This document shows positions 1 through 9,340 of a stretch of DNA of 9,340 nt, one piece after another. Origin of the DNA: an uncultured Rhodocyclaceae bacterium (GTDB lineage: Bacteria > Pseudomonadota > Gammaproteobacteria > Burkholderiales > Rhodocyclaceae); the NCBI GenBank assembly GCA_903930805.1, contig CAIYZZ010000170.1:1-9340 (forward strand). Reading direction: 5' to 3'. Position numbers and translations under genes: made by a program. The notes below the pieces were generated by a model, which saw only the letters and a list, made by a program, of their open reading frames with translations, was not told the DNA's origin and searched no databases. Position 1 is the first letter of the stretch. Each line of letters opens with the position of its first letter.

Positions 1-195
1 GTCGAGGAGGATCAGGTCGGGGGGGGGGGATTTGTAGTACCCCCTTTCATTGCGAAGAAACTCAAAGGCCTCGACCCCATCCATGACGTGATGCAGATCG
101 ACCATGACCTGGCCTTCCTCAAAAGCCAGGCGCACCAGATGCGCGTCGGCGGGTTCGTCCTCGACCAGCAGGACGCTCAGTTTTTTACAGCTCAT
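1..195 (-). CDS. Rcp1/CheY-like single-domain response regulator, N-terminal part (cut by window edge)
   Basis: Reading the minus strand from the ATG at 195-193 gives 65 codons with no stop up to base 1. The product starts MSCKKLSVLLVEDEPADAHL and reaches PDLILLD. The motif VEDEPAD supplies the acidic pair of a receiver domain, and the final Asp (bases 3-1) is the expected phospho-acceptor. The pattern VEDxPADAxLxRxAF...DGxEAxxFLR...PDLILLD is that of the Rcp1 family, the response regulators of cyanobacterial and bacterial phytochromes; these are usually about 140-150 residues and a lone REC domain. Whether an output domain follows is not visible. The ATG overlaps the stop of the preceding kinase (ATGA, 195-192) and has its own GGAG at 207-204 with 8-base spacing, so the start is well supported. 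The likely phosphodonors are the two kinases just upstream, whose H-boxes resemble phytochrome kinases (inference). Oddity: an 11-base C run (G run at 19-29 on the plus strand) encodes part of Ser and three Pro just before the phospho-acceptor. Confidence 0.9.
   Translation of the reverse strand, partial: MSCKKLSVLLVEDEPADAHLVRLAFEEGQVMVDLHHVMDGVEAFEFLRNERGYYKSPPPDLILLD
19..29. repeat. 11-base poly-G/poly-C homopolymer inside a coding region
   Basis: Eleven consecutive G on the plus strand read as C11 in the response-regulator frame (TCC CCC CCC CCC). The frame upstream (VEDEPAD to RGYYKS) and downstream (PDLILLD) is the same, so at length 11 the gene is open. A length change not divisible by three would break the gene before the rest of the receiver. 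It is the longest homopolymer I noticed in the window. Tracts like this are prone both to replication slippage and to base-calling error. Confidence 0.95.
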
Positions 196-1925
196 AACTT
201 GGTCTCCAAAGGTAAATCAAACACGATGCAGGCACCGCCGTCGATACCGTCCTCGACACAGACATCGCCACCCGTCTGCTGGACGATCTTGCGCACCAGC
301 GCCAGACCCATGCCGGTACCGGGGACGCTGCTGGGCACCAGGCGGGTAAATAAGTCGAACACCTGCGCCCGGTATTCCGGCGCGATGCCACTGCCGTTGT
401 CGGCAAAGCGAAACACCGCCCGGTCGCCGCTCACGCTGGCACCCACCTCGATGCGTAAGGGCCGCTCCGGTGTTGAGTAACGCAGCGCGTTGTCGAGCAG
501 GATGGCAAACAGTTCGCTCAGGAGTTTCTCCGCCAGCCGCACCTGTGGCATGGATTCCCCGAGCACGATCTCGGTCTGTGCGACTTCGGCATTCGACGCG
601 ATGCTTTGACGCAGCGCCGCACCGCTATCCGCCGTCCCGCCAGCGCCGACTTTTGCGTGATCAAGCACCAGATAGTGCTGAGCGTCGCGCACCAATTCAG
701 ACAGGCGCCGCGCCTGCTGTTCAATGAATTCCAGCGACTGGCGGCTGTCAGCGTCGGCCACTAGCGCCGACTTGCCTTGCAGTCGCTGCGCGAAGCTCAT
801 CAGTCGCCGCGCCGGCTCCTGAAAGTGGTGCGTCATGACTTCACCGAGGCGGCTCAGGTCGGTATTGCTGCGGGCCAAGGCTTCAGCCTGCTGGTGCAAA
901 GCTTCTGCTGCCTGCTGGCGATTAAGCTCCTGGTCGGCGACAAGACGATCATATTCCTTGCGCCGCTGCTGCCAAGAATACAGACTCAGCGTGGTGGCCA
1001 GAACCAGCAAGGCGTACAAGCCGCCCCGCACGAGCAGATCGATGCGCCAGGATTCGAAAAGCGCCGACAGCTCTCTGCTGACGGCGACCACCAACGGTTT
1101 GTCCATGGGCACCGCTGCCGGTCGGATGGTGCGAAGAACCGTCAGGCGTACCTCGCCGGCAGAGGTGACCATGCCTTCAAACACGCTGCTCTGCTGGCCG
1201 CTTGCCATGTGCCGGGTAAAGAAGGCATCGGCCTTTGCGACCAGATCCATGCCAATAATTTTCTGTGGGTCAGGAACCCGGAATATCAACTTGCCGTCTG
1301 CATGTATCAGTCCTGACCACATATCGGGTGCGTAGAGCACTGACTTCAGCAGGGTACTGAAATACTCCGGGCCCAGGCTGACCAGAATGACGCCAGCGAA
1401 CCCACCACGCTCATCGAGCACCACTTTCGACACGTTCAAGACATAGTCCCCGGTTGCCGCCAAAAAGGGCGGTGCGACGTAGAGTGTGGTCGCACTCCCA
1501 CCCTGGCGAGCGATCTGAAAGTAGTCCCGTTTGCTGAAGTTCTGCCCGACAAATTGATCCGGACTTCTGGCGACCAGGGTGCCCTCTGCATCGAAGATGG
1601 TGATGGCGCGCGTAGTGGGCATGGCATCGCGCATGATTTGCAGGCGGTGTTTGAGCTGTGTCAAACCATCCTTTTGCGCCATCAGCTTGGGCAGATCGGC
1701 GCGAATCGAATTCAGCGCATGGTGAGTCGCCGTCAATTGGTACTCGAGGTTCTCATCGACAACCTTGGTCTGGGTGGTCAAGCGCGCGCGCTCTTGCACA
1801 TCGGTGGCGACGTATTCGGCGTAAAGGCTCCAGCCGATAAATCCGCCAAGCATCATCAAGATCCCGGCCAGGACTTGCCATTGCCGAGTCGGCGTAGACA
1901 CTGCCATCGTGTGAGTTTGTTTCAT
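192..1925 (-). CDS. Membrane sensor histidine kinase, dCache-HisKA-HATPase, with atypical H-box
   Basis: This 577-residue inner-membrane kinase is predicted to sense a periplasmic signal. Order: short cytoplasmic start; TM1 about 16-37; periplasmic double-Cache-like region about 40-285, with FDAEGTL (111-117) and RDYF (133-136) typical of Cache/PDC sensors; TM2 about 298-318; coiled linker about 320-358; DHp helix with THHFQEPARRL around His366; then a HATPase domain with N-box LLDNALRYS (Asn479), G1 box DNGSGI (509-514) and G2 box GTGMGLALV (from 536). There is no PAS and no receiver. The H-box resembles the phytochrome-type HDLxxPLR, but the residue after the phospho-His is His367 instead of Asp/Glu. 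The start at 1925 is favoured because it overlaps the preceding stop (ATGA, 1925-1922) and has a strong GGAGG at 1937-1933 with 7-base spacing; Met7 (1907) has no such site. The stop overlaps the ATG of the Rcp1-like regulator, its likely phosphate acceptor (inference). The ligand cannot be predicted. Confidence 0.93.
   Translation of the reverse strand: MKQTHTMAVSTPTRQWQVLAGILMMLGGFIGWSLYAEYVATDVQERARLTTQTKVVDENLEYQLTATHHALNSIRADLPKLMAQKDGLTQLKHRLQIMRDAMPTTRAITIFDAEGTLVARSPDQFVGQNFSKRDYFQIARQGGSATTLYVAPPFLAATGDYVLNVSKVVLDERGGFAGVILVSLGPEYFSTLLKSVLYAPDMWSGLIHADGKLIFRVPDPQKIIGMDLVAKADAFFTRHMASGQQSSVFEGMVTSAGEVRLTVLRTIRPAAVPMDKPLVVAVSRELSALFESWRIDLLVRGGLYALLVLATTLSLYSWQQRRKEYDRLVADQELNRQQAAEALHQQAEALARSNTDLSRLGEVMTHHFQEPARRLMSFAQRLQGKSALVADADSRQSLEFIEQQARRLSELVRDAQHYLVLDHAKVGAGGTADSGAALRQSIASNAEVAQTEIVLGESMPQVRLAEKLLSELFAILLDNALRYSTPERPLRIEVGASVSGDRAVFRFADNGSGIAPEYRAQVFDLFTRLVPSSVPGTGMGLALVRKIVQQTGGDVCVEDGIDGGACIVFDLPLETKL
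204..207 (-). promoter_or_regulatory. Ribosome binding site of the Rcp1-like regulator
   Basis: GGAG on the minus strand, 8 bases before the ATG at 195-193 and inside the 3' end of the preceding kinase gene. It supports the chosen start and independent initiation besides coupling through the ATGA overlap. Confidence 0.7.
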
Positions 1926-4474
1926 GGCGTCACCTCCGTCGCCTCCACCGGGAGGGCCTTCGGCAAGCTGAAGCAGAAGCGGCAGCCCTGGCCATCGCCA
2001 CCCGACTCCACCCAGATGCGCCCGCCGTGGCGCTCGACGATCTTGCGCGCCACCGCCAGACCGATGCCGGTGCCTTCATATTGCTCCCGCGTATGCAGAC
2101 GCTGGAACACACAGAACAAACGCTCGAACTGCGTCGGCTCGATGCCGATGCCGTTATCGGCAACGCAGAAGCGCCAGCCGTCGCCATTGCCCTCGGCATC
2201 CGGCGTGACCGTGATGTCGATTTCCGGCGCACGATCCAGCACGCGGTATTTCACCGCGTTGCCGATCAGGTTCTGCCACAGGCGGGTGAATTCATCGCGG
2301 CTGGCGACGATTTCCGGCCAGTCGCCGGATACGCGTACCGTGGCGTTGGCTTCATTGATCGCTGGGGCGAGGAAGCGCAGCGCCTCATCCACTGCGTCGT
2401 GGCTGGCCAGCGCTGTCAGCGGCTCGCCTTTACGCCCCACGCGTGAGTATTCGAGCAGCGAGACCAGCATCTGGTCCATGCGTTTGGCGCCATCGGTGGC
2501 GAAGTGCATCATCTCGCGCGTCTCGGCATCGAGCTTGTCGGTGAGCCGTCGTTCCAGCAGTTGCACATAGCTATTGACCATGCGCAGTGGCTGGCGCAGG
2601 TCGTGCGAGGCGACATAGGCAAACTGTTCCAACTCGGCGTTGGAGCGGGCCAGGGCTGCGGTATTTTGGTACAGGGCTTGCTCAACCTGTTTCCGCGCGG
2701 TGATGTCAATACAGGAACCGATATACCCAACAAAAGTACCCTGATCGTCATGGCGCGGCACCCCGTTATCGACCAGCCAGCGATATTCGCCATCGAAACG
2801 GCGCAAGCGATACTCCATGGAGAAAGCCTGGCGTGCATCGAAAGCCGTCATGTAGGTATCCAGGCAGTGCTGAAAGTCATCCGGATGAATACCCTCGACC
2901 CAGCCGTTACCCATCTCCTGTTCGATACTGCGTCCAGTAAATTCAAGCCAGACTTTGTTAAAGTAGTTACACAGCTTGTCAGCACCGGAAACCCAAATCA
3001 GCACCGGTGCGCTGTCGGCCATGGCACGGAAGCGGCTTTCGCTCTCGACCAACAAACTCTGGCGAAGCGCAGTCTCTTCCTCCGCGTGTTTGCGCGCGGT
3101 AATGTCGATGCCGGTCACGGCGATGTAGCGCTCATTCCCGGCCTGGACCGGCACGGCGTGACACTGCACGGTCATTTCGCCACCGCCGGTATGCGGATGT
3201 ACCGCCTCGAAGCTACCCGCCGCGCCGGCGGCAGCGGCCTGAAGCGTCGCTGCCAGCGCGGCTCGATCTTCGTCCCGTGACCACCATGGCGCATCGGCAA
3301 ATTTCTGCCCGATCACCTCCTCGCGGCGCAGTCCAATCACCGCCAGCGCGGTCTGATTGACTTCCAGCAGGCGCCCGGATTGGTCAAGGATGCCAGCAAG
3401 AAAACCGGACTGCTCGAACAGGCCGCCAAACAGCGCCTCGCGATAGGCTATCCGGCGCGCAGCCACCTCGGCAGCGGCCATCGATTTCCGAATTTTCCAA
3501 ATAGCAAACCCGAAGCCAATCAACAGGCCGCAGGCGAGGATGGCAGAAGAGATGAGCCCTTGCCGCCAACTTGCCAGGTAGTGGTCTTTCGCGATCGCCA
3601 CCTGTACATAAAAGGGAGCGTTATCCAGCATCTTGAAGCTGGCGAGACGTTTGACGCCGTCGACACTCGCGATCAAGCTCAGCGTGCCGGTGCGCTCGCC
3701 GGCCTCGATACGCTGGCGGATCGGATTAGTCGGGGGCAGCGGCTGGTTGAAGTCCTTCTCATTGTTGCGCGGTATGCGCATGACCAGTTTCGAGCTGTCG
3801 CTGCGCCGCAGGAGCGTGACGCCGCCGGGGCCGACGTCAATCGACTGAAACAGCTTGGCGATGCTGTCGAGGGTAATCACCGCATTGACCGTGCCGAGAA
3901 AGCGACCCCGTTCGTCACGCAGGGCGCGAACCATGACGATGGACCATTTCCCGGTGGTGCGCGCAATCTGGGCATCCGAAAACGCGATCTGCGCGGCGGG
4001 ATCATCGCGCAATGCCCGGAAGTGCGGCCGATCGGCAATGTTGATGCCTTTGAGTTTTGGGTCTGAAGCGTGGCGCAAGGTCCCCTCGGCATCGAACAGC
4101 GTCAGCCCGCCGGCATCGGGGAAGCTCAACTCCAGGTCGACCAATTGCTGACTGATCGCGGCCTGTCCCTTGGCGGAAAGCATCGGCCGCAAATCGGCTT
4201 CACTGATTCTGCGGGCAAGAAAGGCCAAGGCATCGCTGGTTTGCGCGAAGTCGCTGGACAAGCGCGACTCCAGCACCTGCACCAGATTGCGTGTCATGAC
4301 CACGCCATCGGCTTCTGCCTGGCGATAGCTGGTAAAGGAATTATTGACCAACAGGCCGAGCATGAGCGCCAGGGCGAGCGTCAGCCAGCTGATCGGAGAA
4401 CTCACCCGTGTCTCGCGGGCGGCAGTTGCCTGGGCCGATGGGCGGCTGTCAGTGGTGGGGGGCGGCGTGTTCAT
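1922..4474 (-). CDS. Membrane sensor histidine kinase, dCache-PAS-PAS-HisKA-HATPase (phytochrome-type kinase core)
   Basis: This 850-residue kinase starts with a Pro/Thr/Ser-rich tail (1-26), then TM1 about 29-47. A periplasmic double-Cache-like region (about 55-298) includes LFDAEGTL (126-133) and RPHF (149-152), followed by TM2 about 307-327. Two PAS domains follow: about 350-460, ending in DITARKHAE, and about 483-595, of PAS_3 type with HPDD (530-533) and a PAC end at DITARK. The DHp helix has [12 protein letters not shown] with phospho-His624, the form seen in bacteriophytochrome/Cph1 kinases. The HATPase has NLIGNAVKY (Asn739), DNGIGI (773-778) and [11 protein letters not shown] (from 801), so all catalytic boxes look intact. 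There is no receiver, so a separate regulator must take the phosphate; the REC-PP2C protein just upstream and the Rcp1-like protein at the operon end are candidates (inference). The ATG overlaps the stop of the REC-PP2C gene (ATGA, 4474-4471). No clear Shine-Dalgarno precedes it, so translation probably depends on coupling. Confidence 0.95.
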   Translation of the reverse strand: MNTPPPTTDSRPSAQATAARETRVSSPISWLTLALALMLGLLVNNSFTSYRQAEADGVVMTRNLVQVLESRLSSDFAQTSDALAFLARRISEADLRPMLSAKGQAAISQQLVDLELSFPDAGGLTLFDAEGTLRHASDPKLKGINIADRPHFRALRDDPAAQIAFSDAQIARTTGKWSIVMVRALRDERGRFLGTVNAVITLDSIAKLFQSIDVGPGGVTLLRRSDSSKLVMRIPRNNEKDFNQPLPPTNPIRQRIEAGERTGTLSLIASVDGVKRLASFKMLDNAPFYVQVAIAKDHYLASWRQGLISSAILACGLLIGFGFAIWKIRKSMAAAEVAARRIAYREALFGGLFEQSGFLAGILDQSGRLLEVNQTALAVIGLRREEVIGQKFADAPWWSRDEDRAALAATLQAAAAGAAGSFEAVHPHTGGGEMTVQCHAVPVQAGNERYIAVTGIDITARKHAEEETALRQSLLVESESRFRAMADSAPVLIWVSGADKLCNYFNKVWLEFTGRSIEQEMGNGWVEGIHPDDFQHCLDTYMTAFDARQAFSMEYRLRRFDGEYRWLVDNGVPRHDDQGTFVGYIGSCIDITARKQVEQALYQNTAALARSNAELEQFAYVASHDLRQPLRMVNSYVQLLERRLTDKLDAETREMMHFATDGAKRMDQMLVSLLEYSRVGRKGEPLTALASHDAVDEALRFLAPAINEANATVRVSGDWPEIVASRDEFTRLWQNLIGNAVKYRVLDRAPEIDITVTPDAEGNGDGWRFCVADNGIGIEPTQFERLFCVFQRLHTREQYEGTGIGLAVARKIVERHGGRIWVESGGDGQGCRFCFSLPKALPVEATEVTP
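1933..1937 (-). promoter_or_regulatory. Ribosome binding site of the 577-residue kinase
   Basis: GGAGG on the minus strand, 7 bases before the ATG at 1925-1923, inside the last codons of the 850-residue kinase. It is the strongest Shine-Dalgarno at any junction here and decides for the start at 1925 over the internal Met codon at 1907. Confidence 0.8.
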
Positions 4475-5607
4475 GGGATGTTCAGCGCCACGGTCACCAC
4501 CGAAATATCGTCGTGGGCCAGCGCGCCCTCCAGTATCTTGTCCAGCGCGACTTTCAGGCGTCCGTGGTCATTGTCCTCGCCCAGGGCGGCGATGATTTCG
4601 TCCTCGCTCAGGCAGCGCCCGGCGGCGTTCTCCGCTTCCGTCAGGCCGTCGCTATACATCAGCAGGTTGTGTGCTTCGTGCCACTGCCAGATCTCGGTCG
4701 CCGGATCGAATTCGTCGGCATCGACCACGCCGAAGGCCAGATGGTTGGAGGCGAAGCGGTGCGTGATGCACCCGCCGCTGACCGCGAGGATGCCCGGTAT
4801 GCCGCCGTTCCAGATTTCCAGCAGATGGTTGTGGCGGTCGATCCGCGCCAGCGCGCCGACGACGAAATGCCCTACCGGCAGCAGTTTGCGGGTCTCGGTG
4901 TTCATCTTCAGCGCCATGGCCGACAGGGTATGGCCGGCATCGCTCATCGTGGCGAAGATTTGCGACAGCGGCAGAGCCGGCAAGGCGGCGGCGAGGCCGT
5001 GGCCCATGTTGTCGGCGAGCATGACATAGGTGTCGCCGCTGCAGGATTGGCGCACCAGCGCCATGTCGCCGGAAAAACGCGTGGCCGGCCAGAGCGAGGC
5101 GCGCACGCGAGCATCGCTGCTCGAATGGGCGCCCAGCATCCGTCCCATCAGGCGCTCGGCCAGTTTCTGTTCCTGCTCCGACTGCTCATGGTAGGCCGTC
5201 AAGGCCCGCTGCATCTGGGCGATGCGCTGCATGGCGCGCATCTTGGCGAACAACAGGGCGAGGTCGACCGGCTTGGTCAGGTAGTCGTCACCGCCCGCCT
5301 CCAGGCCCGCCACCATTTCCGCGCTGGAGCCCATGGCACTGAGAAAGATGATCGGCACCCAGCGTGCGCCCGACAGAGTGCGAATCTGCCGCGCGGCCTC
5401 CAGGCCATCGATGCCGGGCATCATCACATCCATGAGGATCACATCGGGCGCTTCTGCGTTGAAGCACTCGATGGCCTTTTCCCCACTGGCGGCGGCAATC
5501 ACCGCATAGCCGGCATGTTCGAGTGCAACCTTGACGACCAGCACATTGGTGGGGGTGTCGTCGACCACCAGAATCTTGAAGGGGGAGGTTTTTTCGGTAT
5601 TCATCAT
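4471..5607 (-). CDS. Response regulator with PP2C/SpoIIE-type serine/threonine phosphatase output (RsbU-like)
   Basis: This 378-residue cytoplasmic protein has an N-terminal receiver (about 10-128) with VVDD (Asp16/17), phospho-acceptor Asp60 in LMDVMMP, Ser90 in the switch position and Lys112 in TKP. A charged helical linker (about 130-160) leads to a PP2C/SpoIIE phosphatase domain (about 165-376). Putative metal ligands are in place: FSGD (Asp181), LADNMGHG (Asp199), YSDGLTEA (Asp320) and HDDISVV (Asp366/367), so it looks catalytically competent, unlike degenerate relatives such as RssB. In this family phosphorylation of the receiver usually controls dephosphorylation of an STAS anti-anti-sigma protein, but no STAS protein or anti-sigma kinase is in the window. 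The protein ends right after the phosphatase, without the extra kinase domain of HsbR-type proteins. The gene follows the hybrid kinase after 10 bases. Tandem ATG codons (5607 and 5604) leave a one-residue uncertainty; neither has a visible Shine-Dalgarno, suggesting reinitiation. This is the only recognisable effector in the cluster. Confidence 0.95.
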   Translation of the reverse strand: MMNTEKTSPFKILVVDDTPTNVLVVKVALEHAGYAVIAAASGEKAIECFNAEAPDVILMDVMMPGIDGLEAARQIRTLSGARWVPIIFLSAMGSSAEMVAGLEAGGDDYLTKPVDLALLFAKMRAMQRIAQMQRALTAYHEQSEQEQKLAERLMGRMLGAHSSSDARVRASLWPATRFSGDMALVRQSCSGDTYVMLADNMGHGLAAALPALPLSQIFATMSDAGHTLSAMALKMNTETRKLLPVGHFVVGALARIDRHNHLLEIWNGGIPGILAVSGGCITHRFASNHLAFGVVDADEFDPATEIWQWHEAHNLLMYSDGLTEAENAAGRCLSEDEIIAALGEDNDHGRLKVALDKILEGALAHDDISVVTVALNIP

Positions 5608-5617
5608 GAGGTGAGCA

Positions 5618-9051
<3,434 letters not shown>

Positions 9052-9052
<1 letters not shown>

Positions 9053-9340
9053 CAGGGAGATCCTTTTTCGCGCTCTATTTCCAGCCACTTGACCAAAGTC
9101 TCGAACAGTATTTCCGGATCGACCGGTTTGCCGAGGTGGTCGTTCATGCCAGCTTCAAGGCAGACCAGGCGGTCTTCGTCGAAAGCATTGGCGGTCATCG
9201 CCAGAATCGGGGTTGCCGCGTAGCCCGGTAGCGCGCGAATGATCCGCGTCGCCTCGACGCCGTTCAGGTTCGGCATCTGCATGTCCATCAGGATCAAGGC
9301 GTAGCGGTTGTGTTTGGCCAGTTCTACCGCCTCTGCTCCA
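9052..9340 (-). CDS. C-terminal receiver domain of a probable hybrid histidine kinase (5' part outside window)
   Basis: The frame is open from the right edge to a TGA at 9054-9052 and shows about 95 residues: most of a receiver domain followed by a short tail. Visible motifs are LILMDMQMP with the phospho-acceptor Asp at 9285-9283, NGVEATRIIRALPG, the switch Thr in AMTANAF, and the Lys in HLGKPVD, followed by a last helix ending KWLEIEREKGSP. This sequence style (AMTANAFDEDR, CLEAGMNDHL) is typical of receivers at the C-terminus of hybrid kinases rather than of DNA-binding regulators. Nothing follows the receiver, so this protein has no Hpt domain of its own at this end. Its stop overlaps the start of the CHASE hybrid kinase (TGATG), indicating the same operon. 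A stand-alone or tandem receiver protein is the alternative; the upstream part is needed to decide. Confidence 0.9.
9061..9065 (-). promoter_or_regulatory. Ribosome binding site of the CHASE hybrid kinase
   Basis: AAGGA on the minus strand, 8 bases before the ATG at 9052-9050, within the final codons of the upstream receiver gene. It supports the start at 9052. Confidence 0.7.

Noticed and set aside
181..186. A6 run (minus strand) followed by C at codons 4-6 of the Rcp1-like gene, as a possible frameshift site
   Set aside because: The zero frame reads TGT AAA AAA CTG and continues into a normal receiver. There is no evidence of a product in another frame or of a stimulating structure.
1895..1907. 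Internal Met7 (codon at 1907-1905) as the start of the 577-residue kinase
   Set aside because: There is no Shine-Dalgarno in front of it, whereas the ATG at 1925 has GGAGG with 7-base spacing and the same ATGA overlap style as its neighbours.
5608..5617. The 10-base gap between hybrid kinase and REC-PP2C gene as a promoter or terminator
   Set aside because: It is too short for either, and no hairpin or T-run is present. It is best read as an operon junction.
9053..9088. Longer N-terminus for the CHASE kinase, starting at 9088
   Set aside because: It would overlap the upstream gene by 37 bases. The ATG at 9052 has a well-placed AAGGA, forms a TGATG junction and puts TM1 close to the N-terminus as expected.

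Overview
The whole window is a dense block of two-component signalling genes, all on the minus strand, so transcription runs from high to low coordinates. Six reading frames tile it almost without gaps. Only about ten bases (5608-5617) lie outside the coding frames, and the window shows no promoter, terminator, RNA gene, mobile element or CRISPR array. The base composition is GC-rich with GC-biased third codon positions. The protein styles (CHASE/PAS hybrid kinases, a REC-PP2C protein, double-Cache kinases with phytochrome-type H-boxes) suggest a free-living betaproteobacterium, perhaps of the Rhodocyclales/Nitrosomonadales type. That placement is an inference from style, not a database result.

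In transcription order the layout is: (1) 9340-9052, the C-terminal end of a receiver domain, probably the tail of a hybrid histidine kinase that continues outside the window; (2) 9052-5618, a 1144-residue membrane hybrid kinase, TM-CHASE-TM-PAS-PAS-HisKA-HATPase-REC-Hpt; (3) 5607-4471, a 378-residue response regulator with a PP2C/SpoIIE-type serine phosphatase output; (4) 4474-1922, an 850-residue membrane kinase, TM-dCache-TM-PAS-PAS-HisKA-HATPase; (5) 1925-192, a 577-residue membrane kinase, TM-dCache-TM-HisKA-HATPase with an unusual H-box; (6) 195-1, the first 65 residues of an Rcp1/CheY-like single-domain response regulator, cut exactly at its phospho-acceptor aspartate.

Four of the five junctions overlap by 1-4 bases (TGATG or ATGA) and the fifth is a 10-base gap, so this is almost certainly one translationally coupled operon. 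At least three periplasmic-sensing kinases feed receivers, and the only visible effector is the PP2C phosphatase. No DNA-binding output, GGDEF/EAL or chemotaxis domain is present. The simplest model is a multi-input phosphorelay whose output is dephosphorylation of a partner protein (classically an STAS anti-anti-sigma factor) encoded elsewhere, with the Rcp1-like regulator as a second receiver or phosphate sink for the two phytochrome-type kinases. The individual families are known. The points deserving a second look are the particular combination of genes, an 11-base homopolymer inside the last response regulator, and the altered H-box.
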